A DNA stretch of 62,215 bases, from positions 1-62,215 of the forward strand of contig JAIEQM010000005.1 of the NCBI GenBank assembly GCA_019747705.1, written 5' to 3'. Below the pieces are notes generated by a model. It worked only from the letters and a program-made list of their open reading frames with translations, did no database searches and was not told where the DNA came from. The stretch's first letter is position 1. Every line of letters begins with the position of its first letter. The DNA comes from Chitinophagaceae bacterium. Lineage in GTDB: Bacteria; Bacteroidota; Bacteroidia; Chitinophagales; Chitinophagaceae. This document shows positions 16,810 to 26,625 of the stretch, one piece after another. Both the position numbers and the translations under genes were made by a program.

Positions 16810-18063
16810 ATGGACAGAGTTATTCAAAAAAGTAAGTGGAACGCCAAACGGATTTTAACCATTGCTGGTATTGCAGGTATTGTGGCATTGATAGCAGGCA
16901 GTGTGTATTTCACTTCGGGCAAATCAAAACTGAATGTGGATACCGAACGCATCACTATCAGTGAAATTAAAAAAGGCGCTTTCCAGGAAAATATTCCGGT
17001 AAATGGGATTGTGCTCCCGCTTTCAACTATTTATCTCGATGCACTGGAAGGCGGACGTGTGGAAGAAAAATTTGTGGAGGACGGCGCCATGATGAAAAAA
17101 GACCAGCCTATTCTTCGGCTATCCAACACCGATTTGGAGTTGCAACTGGCCAACCAGGAAACACAGGTGTTTAACGTGTTAACACAAATGCAGATTGCCA
17201 AAAACAATGTGGAGCAAAACTCCATCAGCCGCCAGAACCAGGATGCAGATGTTGACAATGCATTGAAAGAAGCAGAACGTGTTTACAATCTCAATAAAAA
17301 GTTATACGACCAAAAAGTGATTGGCAGCCAGGATTATCAAAGCAGTAAAAATTTATATGAATACCAACTGCGCCGCAAAAAACTTACAGAGCAAATTATG
17401 AAAACGGATGCAGTGAGTATGAAGCAGCAGGTGGAACAGGCAACAGAAAGTTATGAACAAATGAAACGTTCATTGGCGCTGATGCGTAAGAAAGTGGGTG
17501 ATTTGATTGTGCGTGCTCCTGTTGATGGTCAGTTAACTTCTCTGGATGCAGAAATTGGTGAAAGCAAAAATAAAGGTCAGCGCCTGGGACAAATTGATGT
17601 AATGAGCGGGTTTAAAGTACGTGTTGATATTGATGAGCATTACATCAGCAGAATTTTTGTTGGTCTCACAGGCAGTTGTGATATAGCAGGCAAAAGCTAT
17701 CAGTTGAAAATTAAAAAAGTTTATACGCAGGTTACGAATGGACGTTTCCAGGTGGATATGGAGTTTACAGATAAAGCGCCTGAAAGCATCCGCCGTGGAC
17801 AAACTTTGCAAATACGTTTGGCGTTGAGTGATGAAACACAGGCGATATTGGTTCCTAAAGGCGGGTTCTATCAACAAACAGGCGGCAACTGGATTTTTAA
17901 ATTGAATGAGAATGGAACAATTGCTTATAAAGTAGATATACAGCTTGGTCGTCAAAATCCTGATTTCTATGAAGTGCTGGGCGGATTAAAGCCAGGTGAT
18001 AAAGTGGTAACGAGCAGTTATGAAAACTATGGAACGATGCAGGAGTTGATTCTGAAAAAATAG
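16810..18063 (+). CDS. HlyD/MacA-type periplasmic adaptor of the export system
   Basis: The 417-residue protein has one N-terminal membrane anchor (about residues 14-32, ILTIAGIAGIVALIAGSVYF). The first half of the biotinyl-lipoyl domain is NGIVLPLSTIYLDALEGGRVEEKFVEDGAMMKKDQPILRL. A long helical hairpin runs through about residues 95-220, and the second lipoyl half is VRAPVDGQLTSLDAEIGESKNKGQ. A beta-barrel/membrane-proximal region ends the protein (GGLKPGDKVVTSSYENYG). Such adaptors join an inner-membrane ABC transporter to a TolC-like channel. It is the first gene of the export locus, behind control module 1. Repeat DNA in opposite orientations flanks it (15330-16345 and 18103-18260). Confidence 0.88.
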   Translation: MDRVIQKSKWNAKRILTIAGIAGIVALIAGSVYFTSGKSKLNVDTERITISEIKKGAFQENIPVNGIVLPLSTIYLDALEGGRVEEKFVEDGAMMKKDQPILRLSNTDLELQLANQETQVFNVLTQMQIAKNNVEQNSISRQNQDADVDNALKEAERVYNLNKKLYDQKVIGSQDYQSSKNLYEYQLRRKKLTEQIMKTDAVSMKQQVEQATESYEQMKRSLALMRKKVGDLIVRAPVDGQLTSLDAEIGESKNKGQRLGQIDVMSGFKVRVDIDEHYISRIFVGLTGSCDIAGKSYQLKIKKVYTQVTNGRFQVDMEFTDKAPESIRRGQTLQIRLALSDETQAILVPKGGFYQQTGGNWIFKLNENGTIAYKVDIQLGRQNPDFYEVLGGLKPGDKVVTSSYENYGTMQELILKK

Positions 18064-18271
18064 AAGGCAGCCCCCTAAATCCCCCCAAGGGGGACTTACC
18101 AGGCACAGCCCTTGCTTGTTGAAGTGTTTGATTAAATAGTTGAGTGGCTGATATGTGATGAACAAAGTTCTTTAGTTGATGTGGTAGAAAAAAAAGTTTA
18201 TTAAACAAAAACAGCACCGCTCCCTCTGCCTTCAGGAGAGGGAGAAGGAGAGTGAGGTTAAACCATTTTTT
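18064..18271 (-). repeat. Inverted, diverged copy of the 386-bp composite repeat
   Basis: Read on the minus strand, 18260-18211 matches the CT-rich palindrome block and 18184-18103 matches the block from CCACATCAAC to GGGCTGTG of the tandem array at 15330-16345, in the same order. CCCCTAAATCCCCCCAAGGGGG at 18070-18092 is a separate palindrome. A further short relative (GTGCACAGCCCACAC) lies at 19220. Confidence 0.6.
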
Positions 18272-18472
18272 ATGAAACAAAAACTCTTACTGTTAACAAT
18301 CACATTCTTACTGCTGGGCAGTGTATCGTTTCATGAAAGCATTGCCTGCGACTCCAGTCAAAAGAAAGATACAGTCAGCAGAAAAACTGAAACTGCTAAA
18401 AAGAAAACAGCAAAAGCTGAAAGCATTCCTTTTGATATGTTTCCATTTGCTCACTCAATTCTCATGAACTAA
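18272..18472 (+). CDS. Small secreted Lys-rich protein within the exporter operon
   Basis: The 66-residue product starts with MKQKLLLLTITFLLLGSVSF, a clear signal peptide. It continues HESIACDSSQKK, where the cysteine could be lipidated although SIAC is a poor lipobox. A Lys/Thr/Ser-rich stretch (SRKTETAKKKTAKAE) and the tail SIPFDMFPFAHSILMN follow. No family is recognised. It lies between the adaptor and ATPase genes, 13 bp before the ATPase ATG, so it is surely co-transcribed. It could be a small accessory subunit or a candidate substrate of the exporter; both are guesses. Confidence 0.55.
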   Translation: MKQKLLLLTITFLLLGSVSFHESIACDSSQKKDTVSRKTETAKKKTAKAESIPFDMFPFAHSILMN

Positions 18473-18485
18473 AAAAACCATACAC

Positions 18486-19163
18486 ATGATAAAGATTACA
18501 AACTTAGAAAAGTATTACAGAACAGAAGAAGTGGAAACTGTTGCACTCAACAAACTTTCTTTTGAAGTAAAAGAAGGTGAGTTTGTGGCGGTGATGGGGC
18601 CCAGCGGGTGCGGTAAATCAACACTTTTAAATATTGTTGGTTTGCTTGATGACCCTGATGGAGGAAGTTTTTTATTTAATGGTATTGAAGTAGCAGGCTT
18701 CAACGAACGCAAGCGTGCCGATTTGCGCAAGCACAATATCGGCTTCGTGTTTCAGAGTTTTAATTTGATTGATGAGCTCACTGTTTTTGAAAACGTAGAG
18801 CTTCCGTTGATTTATACAGGTGTAAAAGCTGCCGACAGAAAAAAACGTGTGGAAGATGTGTTGGACAAAATGCAAATTATGCACCGCCGCAATCACTACC
18901 CGCAACAGTTGAGCGGTGGCCAGCAGCAGCGTGTGGCAGTAGCCAGGGCTGTTGTTAACAAACCAAAATTGATTTTGGCGGATGAACCTACTGGTAATCT
19001 TGATTCTTCCAATGGTAATGAAGTAATGCAGTTGCTTACTGATTTGAATGAACAGGGAACCACCATCATCATGGTTACACACAGTGAGCATGATGCAAAA
19101 TACAGTCACCGGATTATAAGAATGCTGGATGGACAAACGGTAACGGAGAATATACTGGTGTAG
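18486..19163 (+). CDS. MacB/LolD-type ABC transporter ATPase 1
   Basis: The 225-residue ATPase has all functional motifs intact: Walker [10 protein letters not shown] (about residues 38-46), Q-loop [24 protein letters not shown] signature [14 protein letters not shown], Walker [11 protein letters not shown] with D-loop LDSSNG, and the H-loop switch VTHSEHD. The pattern VFQSFNLID...T(V/A)FENVELPL and its size are typical of ATPases that serve FtsX/MacB/LolCE-type permeases. It stands directly before the permease array and is the likely common motor for these. Confidence 0.92.
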   Translation: MIKITNLEKYYRTEEVETVALNKLSFEVKEGEFVAVMGPSGCGKSTLLNIVGLLDDPDGGSFLFNGIEVAGFNERKRADLRKHNIGFVFQSFNLIDELTVFENVELPLIYTGVKAADRKKRVEDVLDKMQIMHRRNHYPQQLSGGQQQRVAVARAVVNKPKLILADEPTGNLDSSNGNEVMQLLTDLNEQGTTIIMVTHSEHDAKYSHRIIRMLDGQTVTENILV

Positions 19164-19384
19164 AGGCCCCCATCCGTGAACTGCGTTCGCAACTTTCGTT
19201 CCTTAGTTGCCCGCCAAGGAGGAAGCCATCGGTGCACAGCCCACACTCTTTTAAGATGTTTATTAAATATTGAAACATAAAATTTCAGTTCTTATAAATT
19301 ATTTGTAACTGCACTTTAATGAATGCGAATTTCATCAGAGTGTTAAAAGTCCTCCCCCTTGGGGGGAGTTAGAGGGGGTTTTTT
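19164..19384. repeat. Repeat-bearing gap between ATPase 1 and permease 1
   Basis: The 221 bp hold a partial copy of the GTGCACAGCCC repeat near 19220 and a strong CCTCCCCCTTGGGGGGAG palindrome at about 19352-19369, just before the permease ATG. No gene is seen. The palindrome could act as a weak hairpin separating the ATPase from the permeases. Confidence 0.5.
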
Positions 19385-21745
19385 ATGCTGAAGAACTATT
19401 TCAAAATTGCATGGCGTAATTTATGGAGAAACAAGAGTTTCTCATTGCTCAATATCTCAGGATTGGCAATTGGCATTGCAGCCGCTTCATTAATTATTAT
19501 CTGGCTGCTGAACGAAGTAAGTTTCGACCGTTTTCATGCCAATGGCAACCGCATTTATAATGTTTATAATAATGACATTAATGACGGAAAGATTATAACC
19601 TGGAACACCACTCCTAAAGTAATGGCCAAAGCCATTCAGCAGGATTATCCTGAAGTGGAATCAGTAGTAAGGGTAAACTGGCCCACGCCTTATCTTTTTA
19701 CTGCGGGCGAAAAAAAGTTAAAAGCAAATGGCAACATTGTTGATTCGGGCTTTTTAAAAATGTTCAGTTTTCCATTTGTAAAAGGAGATGCCAAAACCGC
19801 ATTAAATAACAATTATTCTATTGTAGTCACCGAATCCTTATCGAAAAAATTATTCGGCAATGAAGAAGCTGTTGGTAAGACGGTGCTGGTTGATAACCGT
19901 GATAACTTTACAGTAACAGGTGTAATAAAAAATTTACCGCCCAATACTCAATTTGAGTTTGAGTATTTAATTCCATGGTCTTACTTGCGTTCAAAAAATG
20001 GGGATGATGACAACTGGAGCAATAACTCTACCAATACTTTTGTAATGCTGAAAAAGGAAGCAAGCCTTGCATCCATCACACCAAAAATAAAAACACTCCG
20101 CAGCAAGTATGATAAAGAATCGCCAAAGATGGAAACCTTTTTGTATCCCATCAGCCGTTCTTATTTATATGGAAGTTTTGAAAACGGAAAAGAAACAGGC
20201 GGCAGAATAGAAATGATTCGCCTGTTTGCCATCATTGCTGCTTTTATTATTCTCATTGCCTGCATCAACTTCATGAATCTTTCCACTGCACGCAGCGAAA
20301 GACGGGCAAAGGAAGTGGGCATCCGCAAAGTGGTGGGTGCTGAGCGTTATGCATTAATAAAACAATTTTTAGGTGAGTCAATCCTCATGTCATTTATTGC
20401 AGGGATTGTTGGTTTGTTAATTATATGGTTCAGTTTACCATACTTTGGTGAGTTGGTGCAGAAAAAATTAGCACTCCATTTTAATGATTACCGTTTCTGG
20501 CTTTCAGGAATTAGTTTTATTCTTTTTACAGGATTGCTGGCAGGCAGTTATCCTGCATTGTATCTCTCCAACTTCAGACCGGTAGCTGTTTTAAAGGGAA
20601 CATTTAAAAAAGTACATGCCTTAGTTACTCCCAGGAAAATATTGGTGATTACTCAGTTTACATTTGCCATTATACTTATCATCGGAACAATTGTTGTAAG
20701 ACTGCAGTTACAAAATGCACAGGACAGACAAAGCGGCTATTCAAAAGACAATTTGATTTACAGTTTCCTGGAAGGTGATTTGGAAAAGAATTATCCGCTT
20801 ATTAAAAATGAATTGCTCAGCAGTGGTCTTGTTGTTTCAGTAACCAAAACCAGCGCACCTATTACAGAAGGGTGGAGTAATAGCTGGGGCTTTGGATGGA
20901 AAGGAAAAGACCCGCAGGATAAAACAATAGTGAACCGTTACTGTGCAGATGATGATATTGCAAAAACAGCAGGTTTTCAAATTGTGCAGGGCAGAGATAT
21001 TGACCTTGATAAATTTCCAACAGATTCAACCGCTGTACTCATCAATGAATCTGCCGTAAAGCTGATGAAGTTTAAAAACCCTGTTGGTGAAATCATTAAT
21101 GATAATGGTATTGACTGGCATGTGGTGGGCGTAATCAAAGATTTTATTTTAACCTCTGTTTACCGCCCTGTTGAACCGATGGTGATTGAAGGCGCTAAAG
21201 GTTGGTTCAATGTAATGCATATTAAGTTCAATCAAACAAAAACAACAGCACAAAATTTAGCCGCAGCAGAACAGGTATTTAAAAAATACAATCCTGATTA
21301 TCCTTTTGAATACACATTTGTGGATGAGTCTTATGCACGCAAGTTTGAAAATGAAAAGCGTACAGCTAAACTGGCGGGGCTCTTTGCTTTCTTAACCATT
21401 TTTATTTCCTGTTTGGGTTTATTTGGTTTGGCCAGCTTTATGGCCGAAGCAAGAATAAAAGAAATTGGCGTACGCAAAGTGTTAGGCGCTTCTGTTTCGG
21501 GCATTACAGGATTGCTCTCAAAAGATTTTTTAAAGCTGGTATTGATTTCAATTGTTATAGCCACACCGCTTGCTTACTGGTTTATGTATCAATGGCTGCA
21601 GGATTATCCCTACCGCATCAGTATTCAATGGTGGGTGTTCCTGCTTGCAGGTTGTGGCGCTATCCTCATTGCTTTTTTAACAGTGAGCTTCCAGGCAATC
21701 AAAGCGGCTGTTGCCAACCCCATAAAAAGTTTAAGAACTGAATAA
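19385..21745 (+). CDS. Double-FtsX (MacB-like) ABC permease 1 of 9
   Basis: The 786-residue protein has two MacB-type units in a row. TM1 (about 20-44, LLNISGLAIGIAAASLIIIW) leads to a periplasmic domain and then three spans, starting with LFAIIAAFIILIACINFMNL. The second unit begins ILVITQFTFAIILIIGTIVV, has its own periplasmic domain and ends with three spans. Each unit carries the cytoplasmic coupling-helix motif that contacts the ATPase: RRAKEVGIRKVVGAE and RIKEIGVRKVLGAS. The C-terminus NPIKSLRTE recurs, slightly varied, in most of the array. Members of this superfamily do mechanotransmission across the periplasm (MacB) or extract lipoproteins (LolCE). Confidence 0.9.
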   Translation: MLKNYFKIAWRNLWRNKSFSLLNISGLAIGIAAASLIIIWLLNEVSFDRFHANGNRIYNVYNNDINDGKIITWNTTPKVMAKAIQQDYPEVESVVRVNWPTPYLFTAGEKKLKANGNIVDSGFLKMFSFPFVKGDAKTALNNNYSIVVTESLSKKLFGNEEAVGKTVLVDNRDNFTVTGVIKNLPPNTQFEFEYLIPWSYLRSKNGDDDNWSNNSTNTFVMLKKEASLASITPKIKTLRSKYDKESPKMETFLYPISRSYLYGSFENGKETGGRIEMIRLFAIIAAFIILIACINFMNLSTARSERRAKEVGIRKVVGAERYALIKQFLGESILMSFIAGIVGLLIIWFSLPYFGELVQKKLALHFNDYRFWLSGISFILFTGLLAGSYPALYLSNFRPVAVLKGTFKKVHALVTPRKILVITQFTFAIILIIGTIVVRLQLQNAQDRQSGYSKDNLIYSFLEGDLEKNYPLIKNELLSSGLVVSVTKTSAPITEGWSNSWGFGWKGKDPQDKTIVNRYCADDDIAKTAGFQIVQGRDIDLDKFPTDSTAVLINESAVKLMKFKNPVGEIINDNGIDWHVVGVIKDFILTSVYRPVEPMVIEGAKGWFNVMHIKFNQTKTTAQNLAAAEQVFKKYNPDYPFEYTFVDESYARKFENEKRTAKLAGLFAFLTIFISCLGLFGLASFMAEARIKEIGVRKVLGASVSGITGLLSKDFLKLVLISIVIATPLAYWFMYQWLQDYPYRISIQWWVFLLAGCGAILIAFLTVSFQAIKAAVANPIKSLRTE

Positions 21746-21757
21746 AACCTTATTATC

Positions 21758-24196
21758 ATGTTTAAAAATTATTTCAAAATTGCCTTTAGAAACCTTTGGA
21801 AGTACAAAGGTTTTTCTGCTATCAATATTATTGGGTTGGCATTGGGCTTGGCTTGTTTTATTATGATAGCGCTATATGTGGCAGATGAACTGAGTTATGA
21901 TCGTTTTAATGAAAAGGCTGATCGTATTTATCGTGTTAACAGCGATATTGTTTTTGGCGGCAACAAAATGCATATGGCTGCAACAAGCGACCCCATGGGC
22001 GCCACTTTAAAAAAGGATTATCCCCAGGTAGAAGAGTATGTCCGTTTTTTTGCCCCAATGAATATAAAACGTTTCAAAAAGGCCAACGAATACATCAGGG
22101 AAACAAACACCGTTTATGCCGATTCCACTTTATTCAGTGTTTTTACTTTTCCCGCTGTTACAGGCGATACAAAAACTGCTTTGAATGAGCCTAATTCAGT
22201 TGTGATTACAGAAAAGATTGCAAAGAAATATTTTGGTACTACTGATGCTATTGGTAAAATAATTAGTGAAGGCGACAAAGCAAATGAAAGTTATAAAGTA
22301 ACAGCGGTTATAAAAGATATGCCGCACAACTCCCATTTTAATTTTGATTTTATTTTTCCGATGGATAATGTGGACTATCAATGGGGCAATTTTTTGAGTA
22401 ACAATTTTCAAACCTATATTTTATTAAAACCCGGCACAGATTATAAAGCGTTTGAAAAAAACTTCGACCAGATAATTACAAAATATGTATTGCCACAGGC
22501 GAAGCAATTTATGAATGTAAACTCCATGGAGGAGTTTAAAAAATCAGGCAATAGCCTGGAGTACTCTTTAATGCCGCTTACCCGCATTCACCTGCATAGT
22601 GACCGTACGGATGAAATGGGTGTAAACGGCAATATTCAATACGTATATATTTTTTCGGTAATTGCATTATTGGTATTGTTACTTGCTTGTATCAATTTTG
22701 TAAATCTCAGTACTGCACGATCAGCCGGCAGAGCTAAAGAAGTAGGTATTCGTAAAGTACTCGGCACAAACAGAAAGTGGCTTATCAACCAATTTATAGC
22801 GGAGTCTGTTTTAACTGCTTTGCTTTCTTCTTTTATTGCAATTATTATTGTGAGTCTTGCAATTTCATGGTTTAATAATCTCTCAGCAAAGAATTTTTCT
22901 TTTCATGATCTTTTCCAGGCAAAGTATATTTTCTTCCTGGCATTGCTGCCGTTTCTTGTTGGCATTGTTGCAGGAAGTTATCCCGCCTTTTTTCTTTCTT
23001 CATTTAAGCCCATTGCAGTTTTGAAAGGAAAACTGAATGCCGGATTTAAAAGAAGCAGCTTCAGGAATGTAATGGTGGTTGCACAGTTTTTTATTTCCAT
23101 ATTCATCATTACAGGAACTGTTGTTGTTTATCGCCAATTAAGCTATATACAAACAAAAAAGTTGGGATACAACCGTGATCAGGTGTTGATTGTAAGAGGT
23201 ACGCCGGCATTGGGAAATAATAAAGAAGTGTTTAAAGATGAAGTTTCCAGGTTAAGTGGTGTGAGTGATGCTACCTATGCAGGCTTTCTTCCGGTTGCGA
23301 ACTCTTCCAGAACTGATAATCCTTTTTCTGCTGATGCAGTAATGGATGCAAAAAATGGTGTTAGTATGCAGGTATGGGATATTGATGAGCATTACATACC
23401 ATTTATGGGAATGGAAATGGCAAGTGGCAGAAATTTTTCAAAACAGTTTTTAACAGATTCAAGCGGGGTGATTATTAATGAGACTGCCGCAAAACTTCTG
23501 GGTCTTGAAAAACCGTTAGGGAAAAAAATATATTCCCAGTTCCAGGGTCAAAACGGGTCAGGGTCTCTTTCATACAACATTATCGGAGTAGTTAAAAATT
23601 TTCATTTTGAATCACTGAAAGAAAATATCGGCCCATTATGTTTCAGGTACGGAAAAAGTGACTGGGCAATGGCGTTTAAAGTAAACACTGCCAATATTCA
23701 GGCTCTTACAACAAATGTTGAAAGTAAATGGAAATCACTTGCCCCTGGTCAGCCTTTTGTTTATGTTTTTATGGATGAGTGGTTTGATGATATGTACCGT
23801 GTAGAACAACGAACAGGTAAACTCGGATTAACGTTTGCTATTATAGCTATCCTCATTGCATGTTTGGGTTTATTTGGTCTGGCCACGTATATGGCTGAGC
23901 AACGGGTTAAAGAAATTGGTGTAAGAAAAGTATTAGGCGCTACAGTTACAAATATTACGGCCATGCTTTCAAAAGATTTTGTAAAACTCGTATTGATTGC
24001 AGCGGTTATTGCATTTCCTGTTTCTTGGTATGTGATGCGTAAATGGCTGCAGGATTTTGCGTACCGTATCAACATTTCGTGGTGGGTATTTGCATTGGCA
24101 GGAGTGGCAGTGTTGTTGATTGCATTGGCAACAGTAAGTTTCCAGGCAATCAAAGCGGCTATTGCTAACCCCATAAAAAGTTTAAGAACAGAATAA
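21758..24196 (+). CDS. Double-FtsX ABC permease 2 of 9
   Basis: The 812-residue copy starts 12 bp after permease 1. Its coupling motifs are GRAKEVGIRKVLGTN and RVKEIGVRKVLGAT. The first span is INIIGLALGLACFIMIALYV, and the end of the first unit is GIVAGSYPAFFLSSFKPIAVLKG. The tail FQAIKAAIANPIKSLRTE is nearly identical to that of permease 1, also at the DNA level (the shared bases reach from TTCCAGGCAATCAAAGCGGCT to the stop), which points to duplication or gene conversion. The periplasmic domains are much less alike than the membrane parts, so the two probably handle different partners or cargo. Confidence 0.9.
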   Translation: MFKNYFKIAFRNLWKYKGFSAINIIGLALGLACFIMIALYVADELSYDRFNEKADRIYRVNSDIVFGGNKMHMAATSDPMGATLKKDYPQVEEYVRFFAPMNIKRFKKANEYIRETNTVYADSTLFSVFTFPAVTGDTKTALNEPNSVVITEKIAKKYFGTTDAIGKIISEGDKANESYKVTAVIKDMPHNSHFNFDFIFPMDNVDYQWGNFLSNNFQTYILLKPGTDYKAFEKNFDQIITKYVLPQAKQFMNVNSMEEFKKSGNSLEYSLMPLTRIHLHSDRTDEMGVNGNIQYVYIFSVIALLVLLLACINFVNLSTARSAGRAKEVGIRKVLGTNRKWLINQFIAESVLTALLSSFIAIIIVSLAISWFNNLSAKNFSFHDLFQAKYIFFLALLPFLVGIVAGSYPAFFLSSFKPIAVLKGKLNAGFKRSSFRNVMVVAQFFISIFIITGTVVVYRQLSYIQTKKLGYNRDQVLIVRGTPALGNNKEVFKDEVSRLSGVSDATYAGFLPVANSSRTDNPFSADAVMDAKNGVSMQVWDIDEHYIPFMGMEMASGRNFSKQFLTDSSGVIINETAAKLLGLEKPLGKKIYSQFQGQNGSGSLSYNIIGVVKNFHFESLKENIGPLCFRYGKSDWAMAFKVNTANIQALTTNVESKWKSLAPGQPFVYVFMDEWFDDMYRVEQRTGKLGLTFAIIAILIACLGLFGLATYMAEQRVKEIGVRKVLGATVTNITAMLSKDFVKLVLIAAVIAFPVSWYVMRKWLQDFAYRINISWWVFALAGVAVLLIALATVSFQAIKAAIANPIKSLRTE

Positions 24197-24207
24197 AGAA
24201 ATATATT

Positions 24208-26586
24208 ATGTTCAGATTCAATCTCAAAATTGCCTGGCGCAACATCAGAAAGAACAAAGTTTTTTCTTCCATCAATATGATTGGTTTGGCTTTGAGCATG
24301 GCTTGTTGCCTCGCTATCAGCATGTATATCTGGAATGAAACGCACTATGATTCGTTTCATACAAATGAAAAAGATATTTACCGCATCACCAACAAACAAA
24401 ACCAGGCCGGCAAATTATACCTTGCTGCAACAACACCCGGTCCGCTGGCTCCCGCATTGCAAAAAGATTTTCCTCAGATAAAAAATACGGTTCGCTTTGG
24501 TAACTGGGGTGGTATATTTAAGAAGGGCGATAAAGTGTACGGTGAAAAAAATGTACAGTTTACAGAGAACTCCATTTTCAGTGTATTTAATTTTCCGATG
24601 GTAAAGGGCAATCCCAAAACAGCGCTGCTTTCTTTTGATGAAATGGTCATTACGGAAAAGACAGCCGAAAAATATTTTGGGAAAGACTGGAAGAATAATT
24701 CCTCGTTACCGGGTCAGGTATTTACATTAGTTGGTCAGTCAAATTTTAAACTGGCCGGTGTGGTAGCCAACCCTCCTCAAAACTCAAGTATTCAGTTTGA
24801 TATTTTATTGCCCATTGATTTTTTGTTTAAAACAGATGAATGGTCAAACAAATGGGGAAGTAATAATTATCATACCTATCTCCAGTTAAAACCCGGAACG
24901 GATGTTGCAGCGTTTGAAACAAAACTGGCGAAGCAGTTAAAAGTTTATAAACCTGAAACGGATGACCAGTTGCAATTGCAGCCCCTGGGGAAACAATACC
25001 TGTATTCAAAATTTGATTTTTTTACTGACTGGGGAAAGCGAAGTGATAGTAAGTATATAAAAATATTTTTGGGTGTTGGTTTATTGCTGCTGCTTATTGC
25101 CTGTGTCAACTTCATCAATCTCTCAACCGCACGTTCTTTAAAACGTTCCAGGGAAGTGGGTGTAAGAAAAGTTACCGGCGCTTCTTACGGCCAATTGGTA
25201 TTTCAATTTTTAAGCGAATCACTGGTAGTTGCTGTAATTGCAGGCATCATTGCAATTGTAATTTTAAAATTTGCAGAGCCATTTCTTGAACAGGTAACAG
25301 GAACAAATCTCGTACTCAACTTTACAGGCGCCATCTTTCTTTCCTTCTTCTTACTGTTTATTGTTGTTATTGGTTTGGTGGCGGGTATTTACCCGGCCTT
25401 TGTTCTTTCATCGTTTCAACCGGTAAAAGTATTAAAAGGAAAGCCGGATGTAAAATCGGGTGCCGGTTTCAGAAAAGGGCTGGTGGTATTTCAATTCGCT
25501 GTTTCAGTTACATTAATGATTTGTACATTCTTTATGTACCGCCAGTTAAAGTTTGTGCAAAGCAAAGACCTTGGCTTCAACAGCCAACAAATGATACGGG
25601 TGGGTTTAGGGAATGAACTCAAAGGAAAAGTGGCTTTGTTCAAACGTGATTTGGATAATGAAAGTACCATTGCTGCTTCGGCGCCGGCTACAATGTCTTT
25701 AGCCAATGTTGATAATTCTGCAAATTTTGAATGGGATGGAATGCAAAAAGGCCAGGAATTTTTAATTACACAGGCCAATGTTGACCCTGATTTTATTCCG
25801 GCGCTTGGCATGAAACTTATCACAGGCCAAAACTTTAAACCGCAGAATGAAAAAGATACCATCAATAATTTTATTGTGAATGAAACGGCAGTAAAGCTGA
25901 TGGGTTATACCGCCGAAAATGTAATTGGAAAGCGGATAAAATTTTACGGAGCCGGTGGTACCATCATTGGCGTTGTAAAAGATTTTCATTTCAAGCCGCT
26001 GAGTGCAGGTATTGAACCGTTTGTATTCCGTTACCAGCCCTATGCTCCTTATTTTAATTTATTTGTAAAAACGGTGCCGGGTAAAACAGCCGAAGCCATC
26101 AATCAAATTCAGAAGTATTATAAAAAGTATGAGCCTGAAGCGCCATTGGAATTTACATTCTTAAATGAATCCATTAATCAGTTATACAACGAAGATAAAA
26201 GAACGGCATCTGTCATCTTGCTGTTTGCCTGCTTAACCATTTTTGTTGGGTGTTTGGGCTTGTTTGGATTAACAGTATTTGCAGCAGAACAACGTATAAA
26301 AGAAATCGGTATCCGCAAAGTATTGGGCGCCGGAGTTTTATCAGTAACACAATTATTGTCAAAAGATTTTTTAAAGCTGGTAATTGTTGCTACAGTAATT
26401 GCTGTGCCCGTTGCATGGTATGCAAGTAAACAATGGTTACAGAATTATGCTTATCGTATTCAACTGGATTGGTGGGTGTTTGCAATAGTGGGAATAATCG
26501 TGCTTGGAATTGCGTTGTTAACCATCAGTTTCCAGGCAATAAAAGCAGCATTGAGCAACCCGGTAAAAAGTTTGAGAACCGAATAA
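24208..26586 (+). CDS. Double-FtsX ABC permease 3 of 9
   Basis: The 792-residue copy starts 11 bp after permease 2. The first coupling motif is KRSREVGVRKVTGAS (Lys-Glu changed to Arg-Glu) and the second RIKEIGIRKVLGAG. It begins MFRFNLKIAWRNIRKNKVFSS in place of the more common M(I/L)KNYFK start. The stop is followed by the antisense toxin-antitoxin block at 26626-27259, which breaks the regular 10-30 bp spacing of the array. Confidence 0.9.
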   Translation: MFRFNLKIAWRNIRKNKVFSSINMIGLALSMACCLAISMYIWNETHYDSFHTNEKDIYRITNKQNQAGKLYLAATTPGPLAPALQKDFPQIKNTVRFGNWGGIFKKGDKVYGEKNVQFTENSIFSVFNFPMVKGNPKTALLSFDEMVITEKTAEKYFGKDWKNNSSLPGQVFTLVGQSNFKLAGVVANPPQNSSIQFDILLPIDFLFKTDEWSNKWGSNNYHTYLQLKPGTDVAAFETKLAKQLKVYKPETDDQLQLQPLGKQYLYSKFDFFTDWGKRSDSKYIKIFLGVGLLLLLIACVNFINLSTARSLKRSREVGVRKVTGASYGQLVFQFLSESLVVAVIAGIIAIVILKFAEPFLEQVTGTNLVLNFTGAIFLSFFLLFIVVIGLVAGIYPAFVLSSFQPVKVLKGKPDVKSGAGFRKGLVVFQFAVSVTLMICTFFMYRQLKFVQSKDLGFNSQQMIRVGLGNELKGKVALFKRDLDNESTIAASAPATMSLANVDNSANFEWDGMQKGQEFLITQANVDPDFIPALGMKLITGQNFKPQNEKDTINNFIVNETAVKLMGYTAENVIGKRIKFYGAGGTIIGVVKDFHFKPLSAGIEPFVFRYQPYAPYFNLFVKTVPGKTAEAINQIQKYYKKYEPEAPLEFTFLNESINQLYNEDKRTASVILLFACLTIFVGCLGLFGLTVFAAEQRIKEIGIRKVLGAGVLSVTQLLSKDFLKLVIVATVIAVPVAWYASKQWLQNYAYRIQLDWWVFAIVGIIVLGIALLTISFQAIKAALSNPVKSLRTE

Positions 26587-26625
26587 AGAAATCTTCAACT
26601 TGATGAAAGTAGAAAATAGTCATAT

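Noticed and set aside
17897..18280. 127-residue minus-strand frame behind the adaptor gene
   Set aside because: It covers the inverted repeat copy and the adaptor 3' end, so its apparent coding content comes from the repeat.
23761..24399. 212-residue minus-strand frame across the permease 2/3 junction
   Set aside because: It is antisense to conserved permease coding sequence, and similar shadow frames occur at the same place in the other permeases.
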